Shown in pieces: positions 1-6,156 of a stretch of DNA of 6,557 bases; positions within the stretch are counted from its first letter, which is position 1; each line of letters starts with the position of its first letter. A program made the translations under genes and the position numbers. This DNA comes from Aquificaceae bacterium (lineage in GTDB: Bacteria; Aquificota; Aquificia; Aquificales; Aquificaceae). The notes under the pieces are model-generated. The model did not search any database, had not been told where the DNA came from, and was given only the letters and a program-made list of their open reading frames with translations. Location: NCBI GenBank assembly GCA_026983685.1, contig JALSTO010000325.1, positions 1-6,557 of the forward strand. The letters run 5' to 3'.

Positions 1-410
1 AAGGAGTAGTTACCCCTTCCATCAAAGGACCTCGGGTTCAGACCCTTGAAGTCCTTAACCCTCGGCAGTGCTATGGATATGGTCCTGTCAAGGAAGTCCC
101 ACATCCTCTCCTTTCTGAGGGTCACCTTAACTCCGACGGGCATCCCCTTCCTGAGCTTGAAGCCCGCCTCGGACTTCTTAGCCCTCCTTATCACAGGTTG
201 CTGTCCTGTTATAAGCCTCAGGTCTTCGGAAGCTCTCTCAAGGTTCTTTATGTCCTGAACAGCCTCACCCACGCCCATGTTGACGACTATCTTCACGAGC
301 TTGGGGACTTCCATGGGATTCCTGTAGCCAAACCTCTGAACCATACGGGGAACAACCTCATCAACGTACCTCTGGTAAAGCCTTGGAACGTACTTGGTAG
401 CCACAGCCAT
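1..410 (-). CDS. rplE: 50S ribosomal protein L5, N-terminal three quarters (3' end outside window)
   Basis: L5 binds 5S rRNA and helps attach it to the central protuberance of the large ribosomal subunit. The first 136 codons are present out of about 180 usual for the family; the rest lies beyond base 1. Family hallmarks seen in translation are the NMGVGEA segment (about residues 46-52), ITGQQP followed by [15 protein letters not shown] with GVKVTLR, and the conserved [18 protein letters not shown] run at the end of the visible part. The start is the ATG at 410-408 ([15 protein letters not shown]), four bases after the rplX stop codon. A GAGAGG ribosome binding site lies about 8 bases upstream, inside the end of rplX. 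The gene is third in the rplN-rplX-rplE run, the usual bacterial order. No oddity is seen in the visible part. Confidence 0.97.
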   Translation of the reverse strand, partial: MAVATKYVPRLYQRYVDEVVPRMVQRFGYRNPMEVPKLVKIVVNMGVGEAVQDIKNLERASEDLRLITGQQPVIRRAKKSEAGFKLRKGMPVGVKVTLRKERMWDFLDRTISIALPRVKDFKGLNPRSFDGRGNYS

Positions 411-414
411 AACC

Positions 415-774
415 TTAACCTCTCAACTGTTTTTCTCTAACAAGGTCTATGTTCTCACCGCACTTCTTGCAGTACCTGTACTTCCTGAGAACTCCCTTTT
501 CCTCAACCATCCTGAAGCCCACCCGTGCAGGCTTCTTGCAGTTAGGACAGACAAGCATCACGTTGCTTATGTGAATGGGAGCCTCAACCTCAACTATTCC
601 GCCCTCTCTGACGTTAGGTATCTCTTTAAGGTGCTTCTTTACAAGGTTCACTCCTTCAACTATCACCCTGTTTTTCTCTGGGATTACTCTCAGAACCTTA
701 CCGCTCTGTCCCTTGTTAGCCTTCTTTCCTCTGACTACAAGAACCGTATCTCCCTTCTTTATCTTCCAAGCCAT
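415..774 (-). CDS. rplX: 50S ribosomal protein L24, zinc-ribbon (four-cysteine) form
   Basis: L24 is an early assembly protein of the large subunit that binds 23S rRNA near the exit tunnel. The 119-residue product has the N-terminal KOW motif ([20 protein letters not shown], residues 4-23, then GKVLRV), a basic VNLVKKH segment, and the family GFR segment near residues 86-88. It carries two CxxC pairs (CPNC at 76-79 and CKKC at 102-105), so it is the zinc-binding variant; many L24 proteins have lost these cysteines. I chose the ATG at 774-772, which overlaps the rplN stop as TGATG and has GGAGGTGG just upstream. A TTG one codon earlier (777) is also open but is less likely. It is translationally coupled to rplN. 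Confidence 0.96.
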   Translation of the reverse strand: MAWKIKKGDTVLVVRGKKANKGQSGKVLRVIPEKNRVIVEGVNLVKKHLKEIPNVREGGIVEVEAPIHISNVMLVCPNCKKPARVGFRMVEEKGVLRKYRYCKKCGENIDLVREKQLRG

Positions 775-1139
775 CAAACCACCTCCGGCGCAAGGGAAGC
801 TATCTTCGTAAAGCCCCTGTTCCTTACCTCTCTCGCGATCGGACCGAGAACCCTTGTCCCAAGAGGTTCGCCGTACTGATTCAGGAGCACACAGGCGTTG
901 TCATCAAACTTTATGTAGCTCCCGTCAGGTCTCCTTACCTCCTTTGCGGTTCTTACAACCACAGCCCTGTATATCTTGCCCTTCTTGGCGTTCCCGTCGG
1001 GTAGGGCATCCTTGACCGTAACCGTTACAACATCACCAAGGGTGGCGTACTTCCTCGGTGCGTAGGGTATCCCTATAACTCTCACCCTTTTAGCGCCCGA
1101 ATTGTCCGCAACGTTCATATAGCTCTGCCTCTGTATCAT
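774..1139 (-). CDS. rplN: 50S ribosomal protein L14
   Basis: L14 is a universal large-subunit protein that binds 23S rRNA at the subunit interface. The 121-residue product is of the exact usual length and begins [20 protein letters not shown], the typical N-terminus. Downstream are the conserved [41 protein letters not shown] and [11 protein letters not shown] segments, and the protein ends IASLAPEVV. Upstream of the ATG at 1139 lies GGGAGAAAG as ribosome binding site. In most bacteria rplN follows rpsQ in the S10 cluster; here nothing on the same strand precedes it, and it opens its own operon from a promoter in the divergent gap. This implies that the cluster is split between rpsQ and rplN in this genome. 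Confidence 0.98.
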   Translation of the reverse strand: MIQRQSYMNVADNSGAKRVRVIGIPYAPRKYATLGDVVTVTVKDALPDGNAKKGKIYRAVVVRTAKEVRRPDGSYIKFDDNACVLLNQYGEPLGTRVLGPIAREVRNRGFTKIASLAPEVV

Positions 1140-1190
1140 GGCTTCTTTCTCCCAATCCTAAGAGTATGTCCTCAAAAGAGACAAAACAGT

Positions 1191-1219
1191 ATTGTAACAA
1201 TTTATAGCCCTGAAAGCAA
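1191..1219 (-). promoter_or_regulatory. Probable sigma-70-type promoter for rplN-rplX-rplE
   Basis: On the minus strand, TACAAT (plus 1196-1191) is a 5/6 match to the -10 box. It is preceded by TG and one base, giving an extended -10 (TGTTACAAT). Exactly 17 bases further upstream is TTGCTT (plus 1219-1214), a weak -35 (3/6). The predicted transcript would start near 1184, giving a leader of about 45 bases before the rplN ATG. The leader contains a small GUC-UC / GA-G-GAC stem with a UUUU loop (about 1168-1182), too weak to call a regulatory structure. Motif reading only; the start site is inferred. Confidence 0.6.
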
Positions 1220-1228
1220 GTGTATAAT
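1201..1228 (+). promoter_or_regulatory. Probable promoter for the HAMP gene operon
   Basis: A perfect -10 box TATAAT lies at 1223-1228, with TTTATA (1201-1206, 4/6 match to TTGACA) 16 bases upstream. Transcription would begin near 1235, leaving only about 13 bases before the TTG start at 1248, just enough to include the AAGGGAG ribosome binding site at 1236-1242. The element overlaps the -35/spacer region of the divergent rplN promoter, so the two could compete for RNA polymerase. Inferred from motifs only. Confidence 0.55.
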
Positions 1229-1247
1229 ATTAGCTAAGGGAGCAGGT

Positions 1248-1649
1248 TTGGAGAGAGGGACGCTACTTACAAGGCTTACCATCTACGTAACCGCAGGTTC
1301 ACTTTTCAGTATAGTTATAACGCTCGGCGTCCTCTATGTGGTGCTGGTAATAACGGGGGTCCCTCTTGAGAAAGTGCCAAAGGTGATGCTATACTCCGGA
1401 GGAGTTATAGCCCTCGCCTTCACGCTACCCATATTCTTTGTCAGGGCACTTCTGTACAAGCTACTTATAGAGAAGATAGATAAGATGGCAGAGATAATGG
1501 ACAGGGTCAGCAAGGGAGATCTTGAAACACCTGTTGTTCCCGAGACAAACGATGAGTTCGGGAAGATGGCTGAAGCCTTTGAAAAGATGAGGGTAAGTAT
1601 AAAGGAGATGATAGAGAAGTTGGAGGGGCACATTGATAGGCGGAGGTAA
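1248..1649 (+). CDS. Small membrane protein with two TM helices and a HAMP domain only (paralogue 1)
   Basis: A 133-residue inner membrane protein of unrecognised specific function. Two hydrophobic helices (about residues 11-36 and 47-70) are joined by a loop of about 10 residues (GVPLEKVPK), too short for a ligand-binding domain. The rest (about 71-126) is a HAMP domain: a first amphipathic helix (KIDKMAEIMDRVSKGDL), the GDL connector, the canonical NDEFG motif (101-105), and a second helix AEAFEKMRVSIKEMIEKL. The usual proline at the start of the first HAMP helix is absent (EKID instead of KP). There is no kinase, methyl-accepting or cyclase domain, so output must pass to another protein. 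The start is TTG at 1248, preceded by AAGGGAG with 5-base spacing; no better start precedes the first TM helix. It overlaps the next gene, its paralogue, by 17 bases. Confidence 0.85.
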   Translation: MERGTLLTRLTIYVTAGSLFSIVITLGVLYVVLVITGVPLEKVPKVMLYSGGVIALAFTLPIFFVRALLYKLLIEKIDKMAEIMDRVSKGDLETPVVPETNDEFGKMAEAFEKMRVSIKEMIEKLEGHIDRRR

Positions 1650-2043
1650 GAAGTACAGGAGCGTACTTTACAAGATACTTGACATCGTTTTCATAGGCAC
1701 TCTCCTTGCCGCGGTTCTTGTATTCTTCGTGTTCTTCTTTGCCATGGTCAACAACGGAGTTCCTGACGAAACAGCGTGGAAGTATGCCCTCGGCTCAACC
1801 CTCTTCCTCGTCCTTGCGTGGTTCGTCGGTCCAGTCCTGATAATCCAGCTTTTGATTGAGAGGACGGTTCTCAAACCGATAAAGGGGATGACCAAGAGGC
1901 TTGAGAGAATGAGTGAGGGAGACTTAGATACACCCCTTGAGATTGAAGGAGATTACGAGATAAAGACTCTGGGAGAAGCCTTTGAGAGGATGAGGCTCTC
2001 CCTAAGGGCGCTCATAAGAAGGTTGAAGAAGTATGAGTCCTGA
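1633..2043 (+). CDS. Small membrane protein with two TM helices and a HAMP domain only (paralogue 2)
   Basis: A 136-residue membrane protein, clearly a paralogue of the gene before it. Both have two TM helices (here about 16-39 and 50-74) around a short loop with a shared GVP motif, then an LLIE motif and a HAMP domain (about 76-133). This copy keeps the proline in the first HAMP helix (LKPIKGM). It departs from the consensus at the second motif, where DEIG is replaced by YEIKTLG. The HAMP helix coding segments match at DNA level too: 1572-1592 and 1975-1995 agree at 19 of 21 bases. It starts with TTG at 1633, inside the 3' end of the previous gene, with GGAGGGG at 1622-1628 as ribosome binding site; no other start codon lies before the first helix. 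It overlaps the next gene by 11 bases. The arrangement suggests a membrane heterodimer, which is an inference. Confidence 0.83.
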   Translation: MIGGGKKYRSVLYKILDIVFIGTLLAAVLVFFVFFFAMVNNGVPDETAWKYALGSTLFLVLAWFVGPVLIIQLLIERTVLKPIKGMTKRLERMSEGDLDTPLEIEGDYEIKTLGEAFERMRLSLRALIRRLKKYES

Positions 2044-2728
2044 GGAAGAGATAAAGATAGCCCTTGACAGGGCTAGGCAGGGAACCGGAGCTTACTTCTT
2101 AGCTGTTCAGGACGTTCTGGGCTTCTTAACCATATACGTGGCGGATGTGGAGGATGCTTTCGTAAGGAGGTGGCTCCAGCGCCTTGAGACCAACATGGTG
2201 AGTTTCGCCACCCTTGAAACAGATAACTCAAACAGACCTCCCGAGTTCTCCTTCGGAGACCTTGGCAGGTATTACTACTACGTCGGCACTCTCTCACCTC
2301 AGCTTTACGTTGTGGGACTTTTCCCCAAGAGAGTGGGCGCAGCTAAGGTCCTGTACGCTATGGGGGGTGTGGTTGAAGAGCTCAGGCAGTTCACAGACCT
2401 TCTGAACGAGCTCAAGGAGTCCTCAAGGCAGAAGTACTTAGCCCAGAAGGAGAAGGAGGGTGAAAAGAAGGTAGTACGTAGGAAGAAGAGATACCTTTCC
2501 CAGCATCAGATAGAGGCTATAAAAGATGCCTTCATGAACGAGATAGGACCAGCTGGTGAGTACATATTCAACGCAACGCTGATTGAAAAGCGTTTCAACA
2601 GGAACCTCATGACCAAGGAGGATGCCTACGAGCTTATTGACTATCTCACAAAGGAGATAGACTCCCTTGAGAGGGCTGAAAAGTTTGTAAAGACAGCACT
2701 GAGCATAGTTGATGAAGAAGCTATATAA
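2033..2728 (+). CDS. Soluble protein of unknown function, possible roadblock-like N-terminus and helical C-terminal module
   Basis: A 231-residue protein with no signal peptide or TM helix. I do not recognise the family with certainty. Residues 18-126 alternate as strand (GAYFLAVQD), strand (GFLTIYVAD), helix (VEDAFVRRWLQRLETNMVSF), strands (RYYYYVGTL, QLYVVGLF) and helix (AKVLYAMGGVVEELRQF). This order is compatible with a roadblock/LC7 or longin-like fold. A charged linker rich in K, E and R (127-153) follows. Residues 154-222 are helical, with the motif EIGPAGEYIFNATL near 170-183; this recalls, from memory, helical modules with an IGP-A signature at the ends of bacterial signalling proteins. 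It lies directly after two HAMP-only membrane genes, overlapping the second by 11 bases, which makes it the obvious candidate for their cytoplasmic partner. No catalytic motif is visible. Confidence 0.75.
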   Translation: MSPEEEIKIALDRARQGTGAYFLAVQDVLGFLTIYVADVEDAFVRRWLQRLETNMVSFATLETDNSNRPPEFSFGDLGRYYYYVGTLSPQLYVVGLFPKRVGAAKVLYAMGGVVEELRQFTDLLNELKESSRQKYLAQKEKEGEKKVVRRKKRYLSQHQIEAIKDAFMNEIGPAGEYIFNATLIEKRFNRNLMTKEDAYELIDYLTKEIDSLERAEKFVKTALSIVDEEAI

Positions 2729-4460
2729 TTCTTTTCCCATGGAAGAGGCGAGAATAAGAAAACTTGAGGCTCTCAGGGAAAGAGGCATAAATCCCTACCC
2801 TTATAAGTTTGAGGTCACAGACGCCATAGGGAATATAAGGAAGGAGTTTGAAACAGACCCTCCCGAGGGTCTCAGAGTTAGGGTGAGGGGAAAGGCAAAG
2901 AGGGTATCAAGAACGGAAGAGGGTTACATGGTCAGACTCTCGGATGAGGAGAACGTGGAGATACTTGTTTTTACAAAGGAGGAGGGCTTAAAGCCAGGGG
3001 AGGAGTACACCTTCACCGGCTTCCTGGTCAGGGTTGAAGGAAAGCTCAGCCTGAAAGAAGCAGAGCTCTCGGAGGGAGAGGTCCAGAGCATAAGAGAGAT
3101 AAAGGAAAAATACGACAAAGACCCCAACAGGAAAAGGGTCTCCCTCGGCGGTAGGCTGGTAGCCCTCAGGAGTATGGGAAAGGCTATATTCGGGCACATA
3201 CAGGACCTGACAGGTAAGATACAGATATACCTCAGGAAGGACATCGTTGGAGAGGAAAATTTCTCCTTTTTCAACGAGTTCATAGACCTGGGGGACATAA
3301 TCGGGGTTAGGGGTGAGCTCTTCAGAACAAACACCGGAGAACTCACCCTTGAGGTTCAAAGTTTTAAGCTCCTCGCCAAGTGTCTTCATCCCCTTCCGGA
3401 AAAGTGGCACGGTTTAAAGGATGTTGAAGTTCGCTACAGACAGAGGTACCTTGACCTCATAGCGAACCCGGAAGCTCGCAGGACCTTTCTGCTCAGGAGC
3501 AGGCTCATAAGTGAGCTCAGGAGGTTCTTTGACGAAAGAGGCTTCGTTGAGGTGGAGACCCCCATACTCCAGACGGTTGCAAGCGGAGCGAACGCAAAGC
3601 CTTTTGTAACGTATCACAACTACCTTGAGATGAACCTCTACCTCAGGATAGCCCCCGAGCTTTATCTGAAGAGGCTCATAGTTGGTGGCTTTCCGAGGGT
3701 GTACGAGCTGGGAAGAAACTTCCGTAATGAAGGTGTGGACAGAACCCACAACCCAGAGTTCACGATGGTGGAGTTCTACACCGCATACTGGGACTACAAC
3801 GACCTGATGAGGTTCACCGAGGAGCTCTTTGCCCACATCCTTGAGAAGACCGTGGGAAGTTTGAAGATAAACTACGAGGGAAAGGAGCTTGACTTCACAC
3901 CACCCTTCAGGAAGGTCAGATACTTTGAACTTCTTAAAGAGAAAACGGGAAAGGACAAGGACTTCTTCCTCCGAGATTTAGAGGGGCTCAGGAAGCTGGC
4001 GAAAGAGCTTGAGATAAACAATTACGATAAACTGACCCACGCCAAGCTTATAGACAAGGTCTTTGAAAAGGTAGCGGAGGGGGACCTGATCCAGCCAACC
4101 TTCGTTATTGACTTTCCCAAACTACTCTCCCCCTTAGCCAAGACCCACAGGGAAGACCCCGACCTCGTTGAACGCTTTGAGTTAATAGTAGCCTCCTACG
4201 AGCTTGCCAACGCCTACACCGAGCTCAACGACCCCGCTGATCAGAAAAAGAGGTTCATAGAGCAGATAAAGGAGAAGGAGATGGGAGACGAGGAGGCAAT
4301 GGACATGGACGAGGACTTCATAAGGGCTTTAGAGTACGGCATGCCTCCGACTGCGGGAGAAGGCATAGGGATAGACAGGCTGGTGATGCTCCTGAGTAAT
4401 ACCGACACCATAAGGGACGTTATACTTTTCCCTCACATGAGACCTCAATGGAGCGATTGA
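2712..4460 (+). CDS. lysS: Lysyl-tRNA synthetase, class II, with extra N-terminal OB-like domain
   Basis: Charges tRNA-Lys with lysine using ATP in the cytoplasm. The 582-residue product has class II motif 1 (DERGFVEVETPIL, about 274-286), motif 2 (RNFRNEGVDRTHNPEFTMVE, 335-354) and motif 3 (GEGIGIDRLVML, 549-560). LysRS signatures include QRYLDLIANPEARRTF, SGANAKPF, LSPLAK and ELANAYTELNDP. The C-terminus is ILFPHMRPQ, without a further tail. It is about 80 residues longer than typical bacterial LysRS (around 500). The excess lies between INPYPYKF (27-33) and the usual EIKEKYD segment (129-135), and resembles a second OB-fold (about 41-118) ahead of the standard one (129-225). The start is uncertain: ATG 2712 overlaps the previous gene by 17 bases; ATG 2739 would give MEEARIRKLEALRERG; TTG 2709 is also open. 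None has a strong ribosome binding site. Confidence 0.95.
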   Translation: MKKLYNSFPMEEARIRKLEALRERGINPYPYKFEVTDAIGNIRKEFETDPPEGLRVRVRGKAKRVSRTEEGYMVRLSDEENVEILVFTKEEGLKPGEEYTFTGFLVRVEGKLSLKEAELSEGEVQSIREIKEKYDKDPNRKRVSLGGRLVALRSMGKAIFGHIQDLTGKIQIYLRKDIVGEENFSFFNEFIDLGDIIGVRGELFRTNTGELTLEVQSFKLLAKCLHPLPEKWHGLKDVEVRYRQRYLDLIANPEARRTFLLRSRLISELRRFFDERGFVEVETPILQTVASGANAKPFVTYHNYLEMNLYLRIAPELYLKRLIVGGFPRVYELGRNFRNEGVDRTHNPEFTMVEFYTAYWDYNDLMRFTEELFAHILEKTVGSLKINYEGKELDFTPPFRKVRYFELLKEKTGKDKDFFLRDLEGLRKLAKELEINNYDKLTHAKLIDKVFEKVAEGDLIQPTFVIDFPKLLSPLAKTHREDPDLVERFELIVASYELANAYTELNDPADQKKRFIEQIKEKEMGDEEAMDMDEDFIRALEYGMPPTAGEGIGIDRLVMLLSNTDTIRDVILFPHMRPQWSD

Positions 4461-4470
4461 TAAAGTTAAG

Positions 4471-6099
4471 ATGACCCTGAGGAAGAGGGTTTTTCTCCTC
4501 ACAGCAGCATCCTTCGCGGTAGCCATAGGCTTCGGAGCATACTATCAGGTTAAGCTCTACAGAGACCTTCTCAGGAAAGAGGAGGAAGGCTTTTGTCAAA
4601 GGAGCGTTGATGAGTTCTGGGAGCTGGTTGATCACCACAGGAAGACAGCTCGCTCACTCTCAAATTACATAGCAAAGGATCCGGAGGTTGTCCGCCTCTT
4701 TGATAGGGAAGACAGACAAGCCCTCTACAGGAGACTGAAGCCCCTTTACGAAGAGTTCAGCAGAGAGAAGCTCATCCGGGAGATGACCCTATTCAAACTA
4801 CCTGCAAATCTCTTCCTTAACGTCAGGAATCCCGAGGCGAAAGCAAGGGACTCAAGCAGGACGAGACCGGATGTCGTTGAGGCGGGAAAGAGCTGTGTTA
4901 CGACCGACGCTATCCTGATATGTATAAACTACGTAGGAATAAGGGCTGCGAGCCCGATAATGAAGGGCAGGAGAGCTCTGGGCGTTGTGTCCGTCGGGAT
5001 AGATATGAAGGACTTCCTGAAACACTACACAGATATAACGGGAATAAAGGGCGGTTTGGCTGTCAGGGACGATGTCCTGAGAAGCTCTCTCCTGAAGAAG
5101 AGCTACGAGAGGTACGTAAAGGACAACGTAAAGAGAGGGGGCTACATCGTAACCCTGCAGAAGGGCTCCATAACAGCTGAAAAACTTGAGTTTACAGACA
5201 AGGGAGTCCTACCAACGGGAGAGGATATTCTCGTATGCAGTGAGCCTATAAAGGACTTCTCCGGGAGGACTATAGGCTTCTTCTTCACCTACACCGATAC
5301 GAAAGCTCTTTCCTCCTCACTGGCGGTGGAAGGTCTTAAGAGCTTGATAGCAGGCTACCTCTTTATCTTCTCCGCCCTTTTTCTCTTGGTTCTCACAGCT
5401 TTAGGAAGGATATCTAAGAGGGTGGAGGAGCTACTCAGGCTGACAGAGCTCGTTAAGGAGAGGAAGTTCTCCGAGCTTCGGAGCTACAGGATATCCGGAA
5501 GCGGGGATGAGTTCAGCCTTATAGAGGAATCCATAAGGGAGATGGCGACAGAGATAGAGAGACATATAAACACCCTCACGAAGGAGGTGGAGGTTTACAC
5601 CAACAAGGCTTACATAGACAGCCTCACCAAGGTTTTCAATCGCAGAGCCTTTGAGGAGTTCGGTGTAGAGCTGATTGAGAGGTTCATCGCCATGGGGAGG
5701 AAGATCTCCGTGCTCATGATAGACATTGACAACTTCAAAGAGATAAACGACACCTACGGACACCCTGTAGGAGATAAGGTCCTGGAGGAGGTTGGAACCC
5801 TTATAAGGGACGCCTTGAGGGAGACAGACATAGTCTTCAGGTATGGAGGAGAGGAGTTCATAGCCATACTTCCAAACACAGCCCTTGAAGGAGCCCTTCG
5901 GGCTGGAGAGAACGTCAGGAGGAGGCTTGAGAGCCACACCTTCAGGATTGATGGGAGAGAAATAAGGCTAACCGTCAGCGTAGGGGTAGCTCAAGTTCAG
6001 GAGGGAGACAGAAGCGCCAAGGATGTGATAGAGAGGGCGGATAAAGCCCTTTACATCGCAAAAAAAACGGGAAAGAACAGGGTATCTGCAGAAACATAA
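4471..6099 (+). CDS. Membrane diguanylate cyclase with extracytoplasmic Cache-type sensor and GGEEF domain
   Basis: Predicted to make cyclic di-GMP from two GTP in response to an external signal. The 542-residue order is: TM1 (about 6-24); an extracytoplasmic region (25-287) that resembles a double Cache domain of the dCache_3 kind (AKDPEVVRLF, then FKLPANLFLNVRNPEA, RTRPDVVEAGKS, GIRAASPIM, ALGVVSVGIDM); TM2 (288-311); a degenerate HAMP-like linker (312-365, with GDEF at 345-348); a coiled segment; and the GGDEF domain (about 375-540). The catalytic domain has DSLTKVFNRRAF, DIDNFKEINDTYGHPVGD, the active-site GGEEF (459-463) and SVGVA. An RETD inhibitory site (450-453) sits exactly five residues before it. 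Activity and product feedback inhibition are therefore expected. It starts 10 bases after the lysS stop with only a weak ribosome binding site, suggesting coupled translation. The ligand cannot be told from the sequence. Confidence 0.92.
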   Translation: MTLRKRVFLLTAASFAVAIGFGAYYQVKLYRDLLRKEEEGFCQRSVDEFWELVDHHRKTARSLSNYIAKDPEVVRLFDREDRQALYRRLKPLYEEFSREKLIREMTLFKLPANLFLNVRNPEAKARDSSRTRPDVVEAGKSCVTTDAILICINYVGIRAASPIMKGRRALGVVSVGIDMKDFLKHYTDITGIKGGLAVRDDVLRSSLLKKSYERYVKDNVKRGGYIVTLQKGSITAEKLEFTDKGVLPTGEDILVCSEPIKDFSGRTIGFFFTYTDTKALSSSLAVEGLKSLIAGYLFIFSALFLLVLTALGRISKRVEELLRLTELVKERKFSELRSYRISGSGDEFSLIEESIREMATEIERHINTLTKEVEVYTNKAYIDSLTKVFNRRAFEEFGVELIERFIAMGRKISVLMIDIDNFKEINDTYGHPVGDKVLEEVGTLIRDALRETDIVFRYGGEEFIAILPNTALEGALRAGENVRRRLESHTFRIDGREIRLTVSVGVAQVQEGDRSAKDVIERADKALYIAKKTGKNRVSAET

Positions 6100-6156
6100 C
6101 GTAGGTCAATGTAAGGAAAGCAACCAGCGGGTATATTCTTCCCACGGAGGTAGCTG

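Noticed and set aside
394..879. 161-residue plus-strand open frame opposite rplX/rplN
   Set aside because: It is antisense to two unmistakable ribosomal protein genes, has no ribosome binding site and shows no domain.
1168..1182. Hairpin in the rplN leader as a ribosomal protein autoregulatory site
   Set aside because: The stem has about 5 pairs with a bulge and a U4 loop; it does not resemble a known leader and could arise by chance.
2438..2788. 116-residue minus-strand open frame rich in Leu and Tyr, resembling a membrane protein
   Set aside because: It spans the end of one real gene and the start of lysS on the opposite strand; its hydrophobicity comes from reverse-complemented Lys/Glu codons.
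5431..5937. 168-residue minus-strand open frame opposite the GGEEF domain
   Set aside because: It mirrors a strongly conserved catalytic domain on the plus strand; its composition is that of an antisense shadow, with no recognisable motif.
6132..6137. TATATT as a separate -10 box for the thioredoxin-like gene
   Set aside because: No recognisable -35 hexamer lies 16-18 bases upstream, and the gene could be read from the upstream operon.
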